Below are positions 38,941 to 51,518 of a stretch of 64,000 nt of DNA, piece by piece (the stretch's first letter is position 1; every line of letters starts with the position of its first letter). A program made the position numbers and the translations under genes. The notes beneath the pieces were generated by a model. It was given only the letters and a program-made list of their open reading frames with translations. It was not told the DNA's origin and did not search any database. Origin of the DNA: Lasiosphaeria ovina (Eukaryota > Ascomycota > Sordariomycetes > Sordariales > Lasiosphaeriaceae); the NCBI GenBank assembly GCA_033439765.1, contig JAULSN010000004.1, positions 1,684,001 to 1,748,000 of the forward strand, given 5' to 3'.

Positions 38941-41082
38941 GAGAGTAAATCATACGTCGAGGCGAGGTTTGGGTTGGGTTGGGGTGCGGGCCGGGGCCGG
39001 CAGCCGCCCCAAAAGTTCCCTTCCCCATGTTACCTCAAGGTACCTTCCACCTAAAACCGACAGTTACGGTACGTGTAAGTGCGGCAACAATCTGGGAGAG
39101 CCACAACCTACAGAGCAAAAGCACATCATATCGTATAACCAATGGGTAGGGCGGACGGGGTCCATACATCATCATTGCCTTGGGGAGAGAGAAAAGCAGG
39201 TTGCATGACCTATCCTCCCAGCCAGGCCGCCGCCGCCCACAGATTCCCGTCTCTCTGGGCAATGGGAAACGTGGAAGTAAGGTAAGGCATGTATGTGCGG
39301 AATATGTATAGCACACGTTATACACGTACGAAAAAGATTGATGCGGTGGTTTTCCCGCGTTTGGGGTTTCCAAAGCAGGCGCGCCGCTGCGGGGCCTCTG
39401 CCCCAGTTGGTACGCGGTTGTGAAGGGTGAGTTTCCCAGTCGGGGGCATAATACCTAGACGGTTATTAGATAAGATAGTTTCAATTATCGATCAACGAAC
39501 GGGAGCACTCGACGGGATTTGTGAGAAAAGAGAAAAAAGGAGGGTGGGGGGAGTGGAGGGGAGGGGGAGGGGTGGCGCCTGCCGTCGCCCACAAGGGCCG
39601 CTGCCCGCACCTACAGGCCCATTGTTTTGGCGGGCCTTGCAGCAGCAATAAGGGGGGGAGAGGGGAGGCGTGGCCGTAGCAAAGCCGATCATCTGGGTTG
39701 ATCGACAACCTTTTTCTTTGATACAACACCGAACCTTGCATATACTTAGTCCCCACTCTCGCGCTTTCGACGACGGCAAGCGGTCACGGTCGGCAGCCTG
39801 GCAAATTGGGCAACCCTCCCCCCCTTTCCCCATCCAGTCTTTGTCACGGTGCTTCCGCTCGCCGCCGCTGCTACCGTCGGGTCTTTGCCCTGGCGTCGAG
39901 GGAAGAAAGATGCCGAGAAAGGGTCAATTGGGAATATTCCCACTGCGGTGTCTGGAGGGAAGGAGCCTACCGCCCGCCCGCGGCCAGCCAGCCGCCCACC
40001 ACTAGCGCCCCTTCCCAGGGAGGAAAGACATCTTTCAATGATGGCGGGATGTGCGGCTTCAAGTTCACTTTCAATTGTTATTGTTGGCCACGGCTCGTGG
40101 CCCGCCTCAGTTACTGACCTGGCCTTGCCTTCCTTGTGCGCCCTCCATTGTTTCAATCTCGGTGTCTTCTACCTTATTTACCTACTACGTACCTGACCTG
40201 GACCACCACTACTAACCTCTTGTGGCCCGGGCGAAGAGGGTTCGGATTCACAAATAGACGACCCAAGAGACGGGACTTAGACTGCGAGTGCCAAGGCAAG
40301 GTGAGGTAGGTTAGGTAGTCTAGGGTTCTAGATAAACGTACCACGACTGGCAGCAGCGAAACAAACCCGATTTCCCCGCCTAAACCCTCGTTGCACACAC
40401 GACACAGACCCGAGACGATGTTTCCGCTCCCGCGGGGGGGCTTGTCTAGGTCGCTGGCCTCGTCTGCTCTTCCATGTTGCCTAGGCTAACAACCGAACTC
40501 ACCTTGCTACCCTTGGCTTAGCTTAGCTACCTACCTGCCTTGCATTCCCGCGTCTGGTATCTACCGTACCTACGGGTTATCCTGCTACCCTACCTTCGGC
40601 AGCTACCTAGCCTACCTACCCTGCTCGACACTACCTTGCCCAACAAAGGAAGCCGTTGTTGTGTGTGTACGAGGACGGCACAGCGTGGAAGGCTGTCTGT
40701 CACGAATCCAGAAGCTGCCCTGCTGCTGCTCTTCCTCCCTAGCCCGTGGGGTTTTCGTTCCCTGGCCTGGCCATGCCACGCTGTCGCCACAAAAAAGGGC
40801 GAGCTAAGGGTCAGGTATGGCAATGGCGTACCTTGCACTACCTTGCCATTGCCGCAGGCGCGGCGCCTCTTATTTTGTTATTCTTATCACTATTACTATT
40901 GGGGACCAAGGCCGCGTTAGCTCGAGATCGTATAGATCCGATCCGCATTCGTCGCCGCCCGTCCTTGAAACCCGTTGTGCACAATCTAATCCCGGCTCCG
41001 TTCGTCATTTAGGGAGTCCATGCTTTCTCTCTCCCCTTCTCTCCCTCTCTCCCTCCCTCTCTCTATCCTTTCCTCTAGCTGC

Positions 41083-41110
<28 letters not shown>
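41083..41110. repeat. (CCAG)7 tetranucleotide repeat
   Basis: Seven perfect CCAG units, followed directly by CCATGCTGG, so the end of the array can fold as a CCAGC/GCTGG hairpin. A CT-rich tract (about 41022-41075) precedes it. Confidence 0.85.
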
Positions 41111-41113
<3 letters not shown>

Positions 41114-41281
41114 TGCTGGGACCGCTGAGCCCCTCCCCTACTAACCCCCTCTAGTCTAGCATGTTCGAGGGGCTGCTTGCTGTTGCTATCCTTCTAGGGA
41201 CGGGACTTGGTTGGCCTGGCCTGGCCTGCCGTAGCATCTGCTTACCGTAGTGTTCACATGAGATTGCCGCGTGCCGCTGTT

Positions 41282-41323
41282 GCCATTGCCATTGCCATTG
41301 CCATTGCCATTGCCATTGCCATT
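41282..41323. repeat. (GCCATT)7 hexanucleotide repeat followed by GCT triplets
   Basis: Seven perfect GCCATT units run directly into four GCT triplets. The hexamer leaves open frames on both strands (Ala-Ile or Gly-Asn repeats), which explains the predicted frames here. Confidence 0.9.
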
Positions 41324-42238
41324 GCTGCTGCTGCTGTTGCTACTGCTGTTGCGCTGTGCTGCCTTGCTGGCAGGTCTCATGTATTGAGGCGGTGATGGTG
41401 GTGCTACCTTCCTGGCCTTGCTGGCTCTGGCATGACATGGCTTCGTTGCAACGTCTGGCTCTGCTCTGCTGTGCTTTGGTTGTTTGCTGATTGTCCCTCG
41501 TCTAGGATTAAGCAAATAATCATCGCATGCCCACCTCGCCCACCATGGCCAGTATGGGAGGCGAGAGGGAGAGCTGGAGAGAGCCAGGCGACCGAAACCT
41601 GCTTCAAGACTAGGGTAGGTCTACAACGCCTGCGTGCGTCCGCCTTCACCTTGTTCCCTTATGCGCCTTGAGAGATTAGCCAGAGTCTCGTCCAACTGTC
41701 TTCGCAGCCAGGGCAGCTAGGGCAGCTAGAGCTTGTTGGATCGAGTCACATGGTTGCTCCGCTGCTCTTGTAGGCCTGATGCGTGCGAGGACGGCGGCGA
41801 GTCGGGCTAGCACGCTCTCCAAACCCTATCTCGCCTCCCTTGCGCACCCGGGCTCCATCGGGCCCAAGGGCCAGCTTTCCGTGCCTCGCGTGCTTGGCGT
41901 GCTGCCCTCGATGCTCGCACCCACGCCGCCATACTATACTATGTATGTATGTGTGTGCACTGCTAAGGCTACTTTAGCTGGTGGTGGGGGGGAGTGGAGG
42001 GGAGGCATGAGGAACTGGGTGCGTGCGGCCCTCGTGTACCTCTCGACCCTGGTACCTTTTTACACGGCGGCTGAACACTGTCAACAACCAGGTCGCGGTC
42101 GATTTTGCTTTTCTCCATGTCTTAGATACGTACCCACAATGCCCACCCTTGAACTAACACAGCAACCTACCTTGCCTTTACCTACGTACCCATTATTCCT
42201 CCTCCTTACGGCCTGGCTGCTTTCTCGCCATCTACTGT

Positions 42239-42290
42239 GCACACACACACATACACACACGCACATATACATAGACACACACACACACGT
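42239..42290. repeat. CA-rich microsatellite
   Basis: Interrupted CA dinucleotide repeat with CATACA and CGCACA interruptions, about 650 bp upstream of the regulator's start codon. Confidence 0.8.
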
Positions 42291-42941
42291 ATAGACCTCT
42301 CATACCCTTGTCCCTGTTCACCCGCGATCCATGCTGCTTCGTAGATAGACCCTCTTTGAGCTCACTCAGTTGCGGCGGCACCGCCTCGGCCTGAACGGTG
42401 AGCCTTGCCTGGGAAAGCTGTGTCTATCAATATTTCCGATATTGAAAAGGCCCGGTCTTCCAGCACTCTAACCCTCGTGTCGGAAGAATCTTGTTCGCTG
42501 CAAGTTCCATGTCTCCTGCAGACGCTTAATTACTATTCCCCTTCGAACCCGTTGATCGGCTTGGGCCTCCTTCTCTTTTCCTTTTTCTCTTTTTTGCATT
42601 GCGTCCTCCCTTTTTCTTCTACATACCCTCCCCCCCCCCTTCCCCCACACACCTTCTTCTCACCCTCGGTGCCAGCCCGTTCCTGGCCGTCCACCATCCT
42701 TACGCCATTGTCGTCGTCTTGTTGATTAGCAGCAACGAGACAAGAGGCAATCACTGCCTTGTCACTCCTTGACACTACCGACCTGGCATCTCTCCGGTCA
42801 CTGCGTAAACACGGCGCTGCCCACAGCAGCCCGTACCGTTATTTCGATATCGGCTAGTCACGACAAGTCGACTGATCCTTTTTGAGTCTAAGAACCTTCC
42901 CGGCCACCTAGATCGACGAGAACAAGTCATATATCGCCGCC

Positions 42942-45900
42942 ATGATGGTGTTTTGTGCGTACTGCGGGAAGAGCTTCACCCGCAAGGAGCACCTTGAGAG
43001 ACATCTGCCCAGTCGTGAGTGCACCAGACGGAAGGATGGAGGGACAAGCATGAAGTATTGTGTGAAACTTACTAAACATCGGTCCAAGATACCAATGTCA
43101 AACCTCACCGCTGCAGTGCCTGCCAACTGTCCTTTGCGCGAAGGTAAGCAGCCGCTCTCTACAAGTCCCTCTCGACTGACTGCGCTAACACGCCCAACCA
43201 ACAGAGACCTGCTGCAAAGACACCACTCGACATTCCATGAGGCAAGAGACCCGATGGAGCCGCTTCCGGGCGGCGTGCCGACCATCGCAGGCAGGACACC
43301 CATTGCTTGCCAAAACTGCGCCAACGCGAAGACGGGCTGCGACAAGAGAGTACCGTGTTCGAGATGTGCGGAGAAGAACCTGCCTTGTGCTGCCCGCTTT
43401 GCACGACGCTCGTCCAAGGCCGCGGTACGTGCTGCGCAGGCAGGCGCAGCGTTCCCAGGGCCGCCACTTGTTCAATCGCCACAGCAGATGCAGCAGCCTC
43501 AAACGGTCAACCCTTCTTTTATGGAAATCGACCAGACCTCGACAAAGGTGGAGGCGGGAAAGTCGCCAACAGTGGTCGAGGCTGTCATCACAGTAGACAG
43601 CCACGCCCCTTCCGAAGGCTCGCCAAAGAGGAGCTCGCCACCGCACTCACACGTCAGCCCGACGGAGTTTCCATCGCCGCACACGCGCATGGAAAGCCTG
43701 GACGAATTCATGCAGATCGGCAGCGAGTTCGTGGGCCCAGAGTCGTCTTACCAGGACCTCCTCGTCTGGCCCGAGTACTCGATGGATCTCGGAATGTACC
43801 CGTCCACAATGCCGCTGACGAGGACGGACATGTCAATGCCGGCCTTCGCTGAGCTCAGCGACATGTCGGGATCGGAGCCAATGACAGCATCGTCGTCGCG
43901 GGGCTCAATACACACGCGCGGCACCAGCATCATGTCTTCGAGCGATTTCGACAATGGGATGAAGTCGGCCGAGCTAACCATCACGGTGCCCACCGACAGT
44001 CCCATTCCCGACTTTGAGGTGGTGATTGTGGCCGAAGGGGCGTGGAACCTGGCGCGATGTAACCCGCCCATGTACACAGGGACGTGCCCGCGGACGGCCA
44101 TCGTGCACCTCGAGTGTTTGGAGCAGAAGTCGAAGGAAGAGGGCACGTGGAGCTCGCTGGAAAAGTACCTAGACCAGACGGACTGGGACGCTTCTGATTT
44201 GGCCTCGGTGGTGCCGCTGACATCACGCACACGTGACAAGATGCTGGCCATCACGCAGAGCTTCCTGCACAAGGCGCTCGAGATTCACCGGGGCGGCATC
44301 AACGGCTATCCCAAGGCGGGCTATGCCAGCCCTGGCGACTTCAACTTCATTGTGCTGCCCCCGTCACGCATCCTCGAGTACTTTTTGCGGAGCTACGTGC
44401 GAAGCCTGTCGGTTTACTACCCTCTGGTCATGGCTGGCTGCGTCGACCCCAATGAAATGTTGCAGAACAACCAGGCGTCAACTCTGCTCGTTCTGCTCAT
44501 GATTGCCCAGGGCGCGGCGGCCATGCCCATGGCTGAGGCGAGATATCTCTCGGCCGGCCTGACAGAAACATGTCGAATCTCGCTGTTCGATATTGTTGAA
44601 AAAGACGTTGAGCTCTCAGCAGATCCCATCGCCTTGCGGTGTGCGCTTCTGTTTATCGTGCTTGGCGCTTGGAGCGGCGACAAGTGGCTGATGGACATAG
44701 CTATGGGTCAGCGGGGAATGTACATGTCGGTGAGTTGAGGAAACATGATGACAATTTGCTTGATAATGTGACTAACAAGCTCCTCTTCTTAGATGCTGAA
44801 ACATGCCGGCATGCTGGAGCCCCAACAGTCCATGATCCCGGCCTTTAATAGTTCTACTAGCACTGAACTTCAGTGGCGCTCGTGGTTACAACGCGAAAGC
44901 CAAAACAGGTGTGTTTTCCCTTGTTCCGACCCATTTCTGCGTGGCGTGCTAATGTAAAAATTCCAGGCTCGTCCATAATTATGTCATGCTAGATCAGGAA
45001 CTCAGTCTTTTCCATGACACGGCGCCTTTGTTTGCTATCACCGAGCTTCGGTGCCCTCTTCCGGGGCCCGAAGTACTCTGGATGGCGTCAAACGCCGAGC
45101 AGTGGCTGGCCGGCATCCAGTCCGTCTACGGCTGCACTGCGAATGTAAATCCTCAGCTTCTCACCGCGCCATCCCTTACACCGTCCTTGTACGACCTGTT
45201 CCAGGACTTTCTCCATGACAGTCTCCCAAGGAGGCAAGGCAATCTCTCACCACAGCAGCTTAGGCTGATTTTGCACCCGCTGCAGTCGCTTCTCTGCCAC
45301 CTCCGCCAGATGCTCTCCTGTTTCTCGGATGTTCCCTTTTCACGGCTCAACGGCGCGAGGACAGTGACAAAGTCTTCGACCATGCTGCGGCTGGAGGAAG
45401 TGCAAGCGTTGCTACAGAAGTGGTACGAGCTTACCATGACGTACTACAAGGCCAACCCGAACTGTCCCATCACGCGCTGCAACCTAGTTCTGTACCATCT
45501 CATATCTCTGAACGCCGTCACCAACTTCCCCGAGGTCGAGCGTCTGGCTCGCCGCGAGGGCTTTGATGGCTCGTACTGGGAGCTCTCGCTCCGGCACAAA
45601 CGCTGCATCTCGCAGCGCGAGGAGGCCATATTCCACTGCGGCCAGGTTTTCCGCCTCTTGAGGCTCATGCCCAACAACCGCCGGCCTAGCTGGTGGTCAG
45701 CGGCCATGTACCGCGCGACTCTGATACTCTGGGCGGACAGCATTTCCAGGCTCGATCCCAACTTCCAGACCGACAAGCGCGAGAACCCCGGGACGGGAAG
45801 CACAAAGCCGGTTGCCATCGACCAGGTCACGCCCGAGGACCCGGCTGTAATTTCATACCTCTGGAGCGGGGACGGCGTGGCCGTTCTCACGCAGCTCGAC

Positions 45901-46062
45901 GGCTCAACGGTCAGCCTGGACAAGCCGGGCGACGTCTTGGTGTATGCCGCCAAGAACATTGAGGCTGGCTTCAGCTCGCGCGTGGGAGACGGCATTAAGC
46001 GCAAGCTGATGACTTTGAGGAACAACTGGAGCGTCGACACCATGGGGGCGCCGCCATCATGA
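42942..46062 (+). CDS. Transcription factor with two C2H2 fingers and a Zn2Cys6 cluster (RegA-like)
   Basis: A nuclear regulator of 954 aa. Exons are 42942-43014, 43089-43143, 43205-44729, 44793-44908 and 44967-46062, with consistent phases. C2H2 finger 1 uses Cys5, Cys8, His21 and His25; His25 is created at the first splice junction (C|AT). Finger 2 uses Cys33, Cys36, His49 and His54; the second intron splits codon 43 within it. The Zn2Cys6 cluster ACQNCANAKTGC...CSRCAEKNLPC has cysteines at about 78, 81, 88, 94, 97 and 104 with canonical 2-6-5-2-6 spacing. A Ser/Pro-rich linker (about 130-330) leads to a fungal-specific transcription factor domain (about 385-800), including SRILEYFLRSYVRSLSVYYP and GAWSGDKWLMDIAMGQRGM. 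The architecture matches fungal proteins annotated as C6 and C2H2 RegA-like; the target genes are unknown. It stands alone in about 33 kb without another recognisable gene. Confidence 0.93.
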
Positions 46063-48109
46063 CGGCCTGGAGCACAAAATAATTTCCTTGTTTCCTCTTA
46101 TTGGATTGGACACACATTAGCAGAAGGCCATATCACCTGTCTGTCTGGATGGCGTCATGGATGGAATGAGGCGGTCGCTCAAGACCACACGACCGGCCAA
46201 GCACCGGGGCAATGGCATGACGGCGTTCACTTGGGTATATTTCCTGGTTTCTTTTCATTTTGGGGATTGTAGAGGCGAGACCGGGCCGCCTTTGAAGCAA
46301 AAAACCTCTTAGGGACCCAGTCACTATTCATTCTTTGCTCGGAGCAGCATTTTCATTTCCCCCCTTCGTTTCCTCTACTATAGGAAGGATCCGACTTATT
46401 GTCTATTTACTTACTTTAAAGGGGAGGTGGCAACCCGGATGGGATGGAAAGGAGGCGGCGGCGGCGGCTAGATGTATCATTTACTCATTCATGATGACTA
46501 CCTCAGTATCATTATCATTATTATCAAGTATTCTTAGTGTCTAAGACAAAACATTACACACATATTTACCTTACTTCACACCTAGCTCGAGACAGGTTGT
46601 CCTCTTTTTGTGTTGGGGGCTGTCTGTTGATTATCGATATCCAGGGCAACAAACAAACAAACACCGCCAACCGTACACTACGGTACATGTAAACCTGAAT
46701 GCATGTACCTATGGATGGGTGGCTTGTGTTCCCCTTCCTCTTCCATTTCCCTTCCACTTCCATCCCTCTTCTTTCTGCGCCGCTGGCTTGCCTTGTGCCG
46801 CCCTCCTCCTCCTTCTTCCCCAGACCAGACCCAGACCCAGAGGAGACCAACTCCCGGTTCTTGTGTGTGCCAGTAACGTGGACATGCGAATGCAAGCCCT
46901 CCCGCGCGCGTGCGTGCCCGCTCCACCCGCTTCTTCTTCTGGCCCCCCCTCCTTTCTTCTCTTCGTCTCTTCTCTTTCTTCACCCTCCATAGCCACACCC
47001 CTGTAAACTTGGTTTGGTGATTACGGGAGAACATGTTTGTGTGTGTGTGTGTAAGTTGGCCTATCAAGACAGACACACCAAACTGATATTGACAGACAAC
47101 TTCGGCCTCAGCATCAACCTCAACAGTCTGGACCTCACGTCAGCTCGGACCTGCCTCGCATTTGTGTCATTATCATTACCATCATTGCTATCACCATCAC
47201 CATCACCGCCAAGCTATTTTGTCAAATAAGACGAATTTGACTCAGCAACCATGGCCGTCTCGCAGCACTGCTTGGTAATAATCTATTCTGCTATTCCGAG
47301 GGGATGCTCCAATACCTTGTCTGGTGATATGTAAGATATGTATGTCATTGGCTTTTTACTGTTGCTTTCTCGGTGTGATGTGATGGCACGGAACGGAACG
47401 GCGGCATGGGATTGGTGGGCGAGCGGGCCAGCGGCAGTTGCGCCCTCGTCTCGCAGCCATCACGCTCCGTGTATTTGCCCTCGGTTTTTGGGCATGTCCC
47501 CGATTCATCTCGCCCAGATAGGAAGAGGAAGATTGATACGTAAAGACACACGCAATCGCACACGCAAGCGTAATTACACCAGAACAGGATAGGATAGGCC
47601 AGGACAGGACAGTATGGTTGGAGTCGACAGAGAGCCAATAGAAGCCATGGATCCATGTCATGTCAGAATAGAGTCGGCTTCTCCACACGTCGATCCGGCG
47701 GATGTGAACGCGAAGTTCAAGCGTCGTCTTGGCAGACCCATGCCCCGTCGGATGTGTCTACATAGGGGGTGGGTGGGGGTGGGTGTAACGCAGTCGCTAT
47801 TTTAGAGCTGCGACTGCAGCGCCAAGCTTTACCGGCCGCCGTTCCAGCGGCCAATCAAGCGGGTTCCAGCTCGTCTCGCTGGGCGCGGGGCAGAGTGTCG
47901 TCGGAAGATTTCCTACGCTACGCTTGTCTGTGCCTGTCTTGGACGCGGGATGGCAGGCTCGCAGGGTGTGCTCTGGTGCTCTTTCGGCCCCCAAAACCTG
48001 GTCGGGAGCCTCCCCGTTGCGGCATGGTGCAAGGGGAGGCTCAATCTCAGTGCCGCTGGCGCATATTAGCCAGACATATTAAAACTGGGGTGGGGGAGGC
48101 CACTCTCCA

Positions 48110-48137
48110 CTCGCCTCTCGCCTCTCGCCTCTCGCCT
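48110..48137. repeat. (CTCGCCT)4 heptanucleotide repeat
   Basis: Four perfect copies of CTCGCCT in tandem, in non-coding sequence. Confidence 0.85.
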
Positions 48138-51100
48138 AGGTACTGATGTGATGCCTCAGCACATGTATAAGTGTCTCAGCTTAACACTCTATTTGCTCCC
48201 GCTCCATGGACGCTCCACGACGGCCCTCCCATTTAACCACTGGGCTAGTTCGACAAGACCAAAAAGCCCATATCCCATGACTCTGAGAGGGGCCTTAGCA
48301 GCCATACTTGGCCTCTTATCAGCGGCGCCCTCATCTCAAACACCAGTACCGGGCAAGCAGCCCTCAAACAGGGAACAAGGGAATGCGGCACAGGGCGGAG
48401 CACACGACTGTGACCTTTAAGCGTGCAATTAAGATGGAATCACAGGCCGTGCTATCCCTGGTGTAAATCTGTAGCAGTGACACCAATGAATCATGCCGAG
48501 TTCGCGAATGGATGAAAGAGGAACTTTCCTTGACCTAGTGGAGGCGGGAAGCGGGAAGAGACAACAGCTTGGTTATTGGCTTGCGTTCGAGACCGACACC
48601 AATCGGGAATTTTCTGCTCCCAATCATTTTGGGGCAGCAGGGCATGGCAAGGAGCGAAACGGCGCGGAATAGAGCTCAGCAGTACAGAAAATACTCGCCA
48701 TCACACGCCAGAGAAGCGCAAAGAGACAGGGGCGAAGGTGTGGGAGAGAAACACGAATGCTTTGGGACAACAGCCCAAATCCGCTGACACTGGTTGACGG
48801 CCCATAGGGAGGGCGGGTGGACAGACAGCTCGTGGTTCCGCAGACTTCGATCCGGCTGGAAACGGGATGAATTGAAGACCATGGAGGCACCTGTTGGGTC
48901 GTAGTCCCGATGGGCTATGCGGCATTTGCCGCATGGCCGCCACAAGCCCCTCGTATTTGGGATGTGTGCGTGCGCGTTCTGTGCTGCCGCTATCCAAGGC
49001 ATTGCAGGCAGCCCGTGAGGGTGCTGCTCGCTCGTCGTGCATGCAAGACCGGAATGTCGGGAACGGTGCAGAAAGTGCGCTCCCGTACGAGAGAGAGAGA
49101 TAGAGAGTTGGGTTTCCAGCGGGATGGCTGCCCACACCGAAACCCAGTGCTGCCCAGACACTAGATACAGCGCAGCGCGGCGTGCGTGTGTCACGACATG
49201 GACGAGTCGGCCGATTTCTGGGGCCCAGGGCAGACCATCCAGCGCCCGGGAATTTGTTTTGGTGCCGCTACAAGCGTGGACGATGGGTATATGTGAGATG
49301 GGTGCACAGGCTAAACTCAGCTCTCGCTCTCGCTCCTACCCCCCCTCACCCCTTCCCTCGAACCAGGCTGTGGGAGAGGCTGCTGCCGGGCGGTGGGCCA
49401 CTATGAGGGCAATGAGGGCAAATTGCTTATCGAACTCGTGTAGCGATGGAAAGAGGCATCCTAGGCGAGCGGGCTCGTTTATCACCCTACCCCAGCTACT
49501 CATCCAAGCTAGGAAGGTAGGCAATGACGCGATTCTGTAGCACAAAGTGTCGGGAAGGAGCGGTTGGTCATGAAGGTGCCCGTCTACTTACCTCCAAGTC
49601 CCAGGTTCCGGCTTGAGGGGACGGAAACAAGCATCCGCCTGCGCACGGGCTGCTTGATATCTGGCCGCTCTGCGCGTGCATTTGTGCATGGCGAGGCAAT
49701 CTAGACGGTGCTTATTGCATCAACTGGGTATTGCACATGGATGCGATGCGGCCACAATACGAGGATGTGCCGTGGCTCGAGTGCTGTGTGGCCGGCTTCG
49801 AATTCGAACGTGGTTTGCGACCATTTTTATCTCATGAGAAAGAGTGCTCGTGGGTTGTCACTGAGATGTTTGTGAGTTGGCGTTGAGTGTTGGCCGACGT
49901 TGCAAGATGCGGCGGCGTGGCGTGCTCTTTCCAGTCCGCCGATTGGCGGCAGAGACAGGGAAGGAGAGCCCCTAGCCATGTTAGGATTAGCATACAACAG
50001 GGCTTCTCCGCATCGTTCCAGCGATCGCGCTTGTCTGGGCGGAGGGGTGGACAAATGGAAGGCGACAACACGTCAACAAGGCTGCAGATTGGTGCCTAGC
50101 ACATACCTATTTTCCGCAAAACACCATCAAAACCAAGAACTACTATGCGGACCATGCGCATCACTTGGACCAGGAGCAGACACACCCATACGGGTCAGTT
50201 ATCGCTCCAAGATCTGACTGCCGGCGTTTCTAATTTTTTTCCTTTCATGTTTCCTTTTTTCTTGGGTTTATTATCTTTTACTTGGTCTTGACAACTTTTT
50301 AAAAAAAAAACCTCGCAACAACGTCACCCAGATAGGCGTCAGATGGGTATCGGGATAGGCAAGGCTCTTCTCAAAATGGCACTGCCGGCTCGGCTGTCAT
50401 AGCGGCCTCAGGAACCGCATCTTCCTTGAGTTCCATTGCCAGGGAATGATACACCACGTCGAGTTGGAGGGATGCCCACGTGACGGCACGAGTCGTCCAG
50501 GGTCTCTCACCCCTTGTCCCTTGTCCTAGCCAGCTTGGCTTGGCTTGACGACGAGGCAAGATGCCGGACATCCGTGGGGACGCGCGTTGTCTCCCTGAGA
50601 TGCTGCCCTGGCTTGTTTTCTTTGCTCTACTGACCATGGAGAGCATGCTCGTGTTGCCTCGACGCCGGCAGTGGCATTCACGATGTCAGGTCGCTTTGGG
50701 AGTGAAAGTTGCATATTCTATCGTCTTCCTTCGACTCTGTATGCCCTTCTCTTGCCACTTGCAAATGCCGACATGCCCCCCTTCTGTCACAACCATCTTG
50801 TCCCATCCTGCTATCCTGTTTCCTGCCGTCCATCATGCTGTCGACAGCTACTCTCTAATCGTCACAGCCACCCGATCTCCGCTGTCTCTAGCAAGTCAAT
50901 CCAGGGGGGGCAGCGAGCCGTTAGCCGTGTGGAAGCCGTGCGGAAGCAGATCAAAGATGGACTACAAACACGTGGGATGACATCTCCCGGTTGCTTCAAC
51001 CAAGAGACCCTGGATGGGTAAGCCGGCTTGCCCCTTTCCGGGGCATCATGGATCGAGCCATCTGCTCAGTCAATGCCGAATACCAATCAACCCTGCCTAC

Positions 51101-51482
51101 AGAGACGGTATTGCTGTCCAAATCCAGCCCCTAGCCCGTCTCCTCTGCCGCCGTGAACGCGTCGTCAAACTGCTGGAAACAGTAGCCATACTGATTTGGG
51201 AACTACAGGCAGACGGGCCCCTCACCCGGTCAAGAGTTCGCTATCATGATTATGAGATTGGAAACTCTAGATGCCTGACACCAACAGAACAACTGGCTGA
51301 TTGGACTTGGTTTGGTCCGTCGCGGACGACGTCGCATCGAGCGGCATGTGCGGGCAGCAACCCTCCGCCAAGCTTTTTCTCTTCCGACGGCCTGGTTGCC
51401 TTCTTTACCAGCAGCTATAATGGGTGTGTCATGTACGTGCTCGACGCAAGGCATGTACTGTTTATAGGTCTTTACTCCATGT

Positions 51483-51518
51483 AGCATGACGATGCTGGTG
51501 AGCATGACGATGCTGGTG
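51483..51518. repeat. 18-bp tandem duplication
   Basis: Two perfect adjacent copies of AGCATGACGATGCTGGTG. Each copy contains an imperfect inverted repeat (AGCATgacGATGCT). Confidence 0.85.

Larger units (their letters stand above)
27987..42941. other. Gene-poor region, about 15 kb, upstream of the dual zinc-finger regulator
   Basis: I find no coding region that I can support in this stretch. Open frames up to about 260 codons (for example 31080-31871 minus) lack family motifs, are rich in residues generated by simple repeats, and have no matching splice structure. It holds many microsatellites, TAGGTAGG/CCTACCTA motifs (32534-32558, 35981-36000, 38641-38655, 40526-40540, 40588-40620) and a 20-bp palindrome at 33908-33927. 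The last 400 bp before the regulator are strongly CT-rich (about 42560-42665), typical of a fungal promoter and leader. Long regulatory sequence, long 5' UTR or non-coding RNA are all possible. Confidence 0.5.

Noticed and set aside
42405..42725. Open frame of about 106 codons in the leader of the dual zinc-finger gene
   Set aside because: It starts at a TTG rather than an ATG and its second half is encoded by a CT-rich promoter tract giving Pro/Ser/Phe runs; no evidence for translation.
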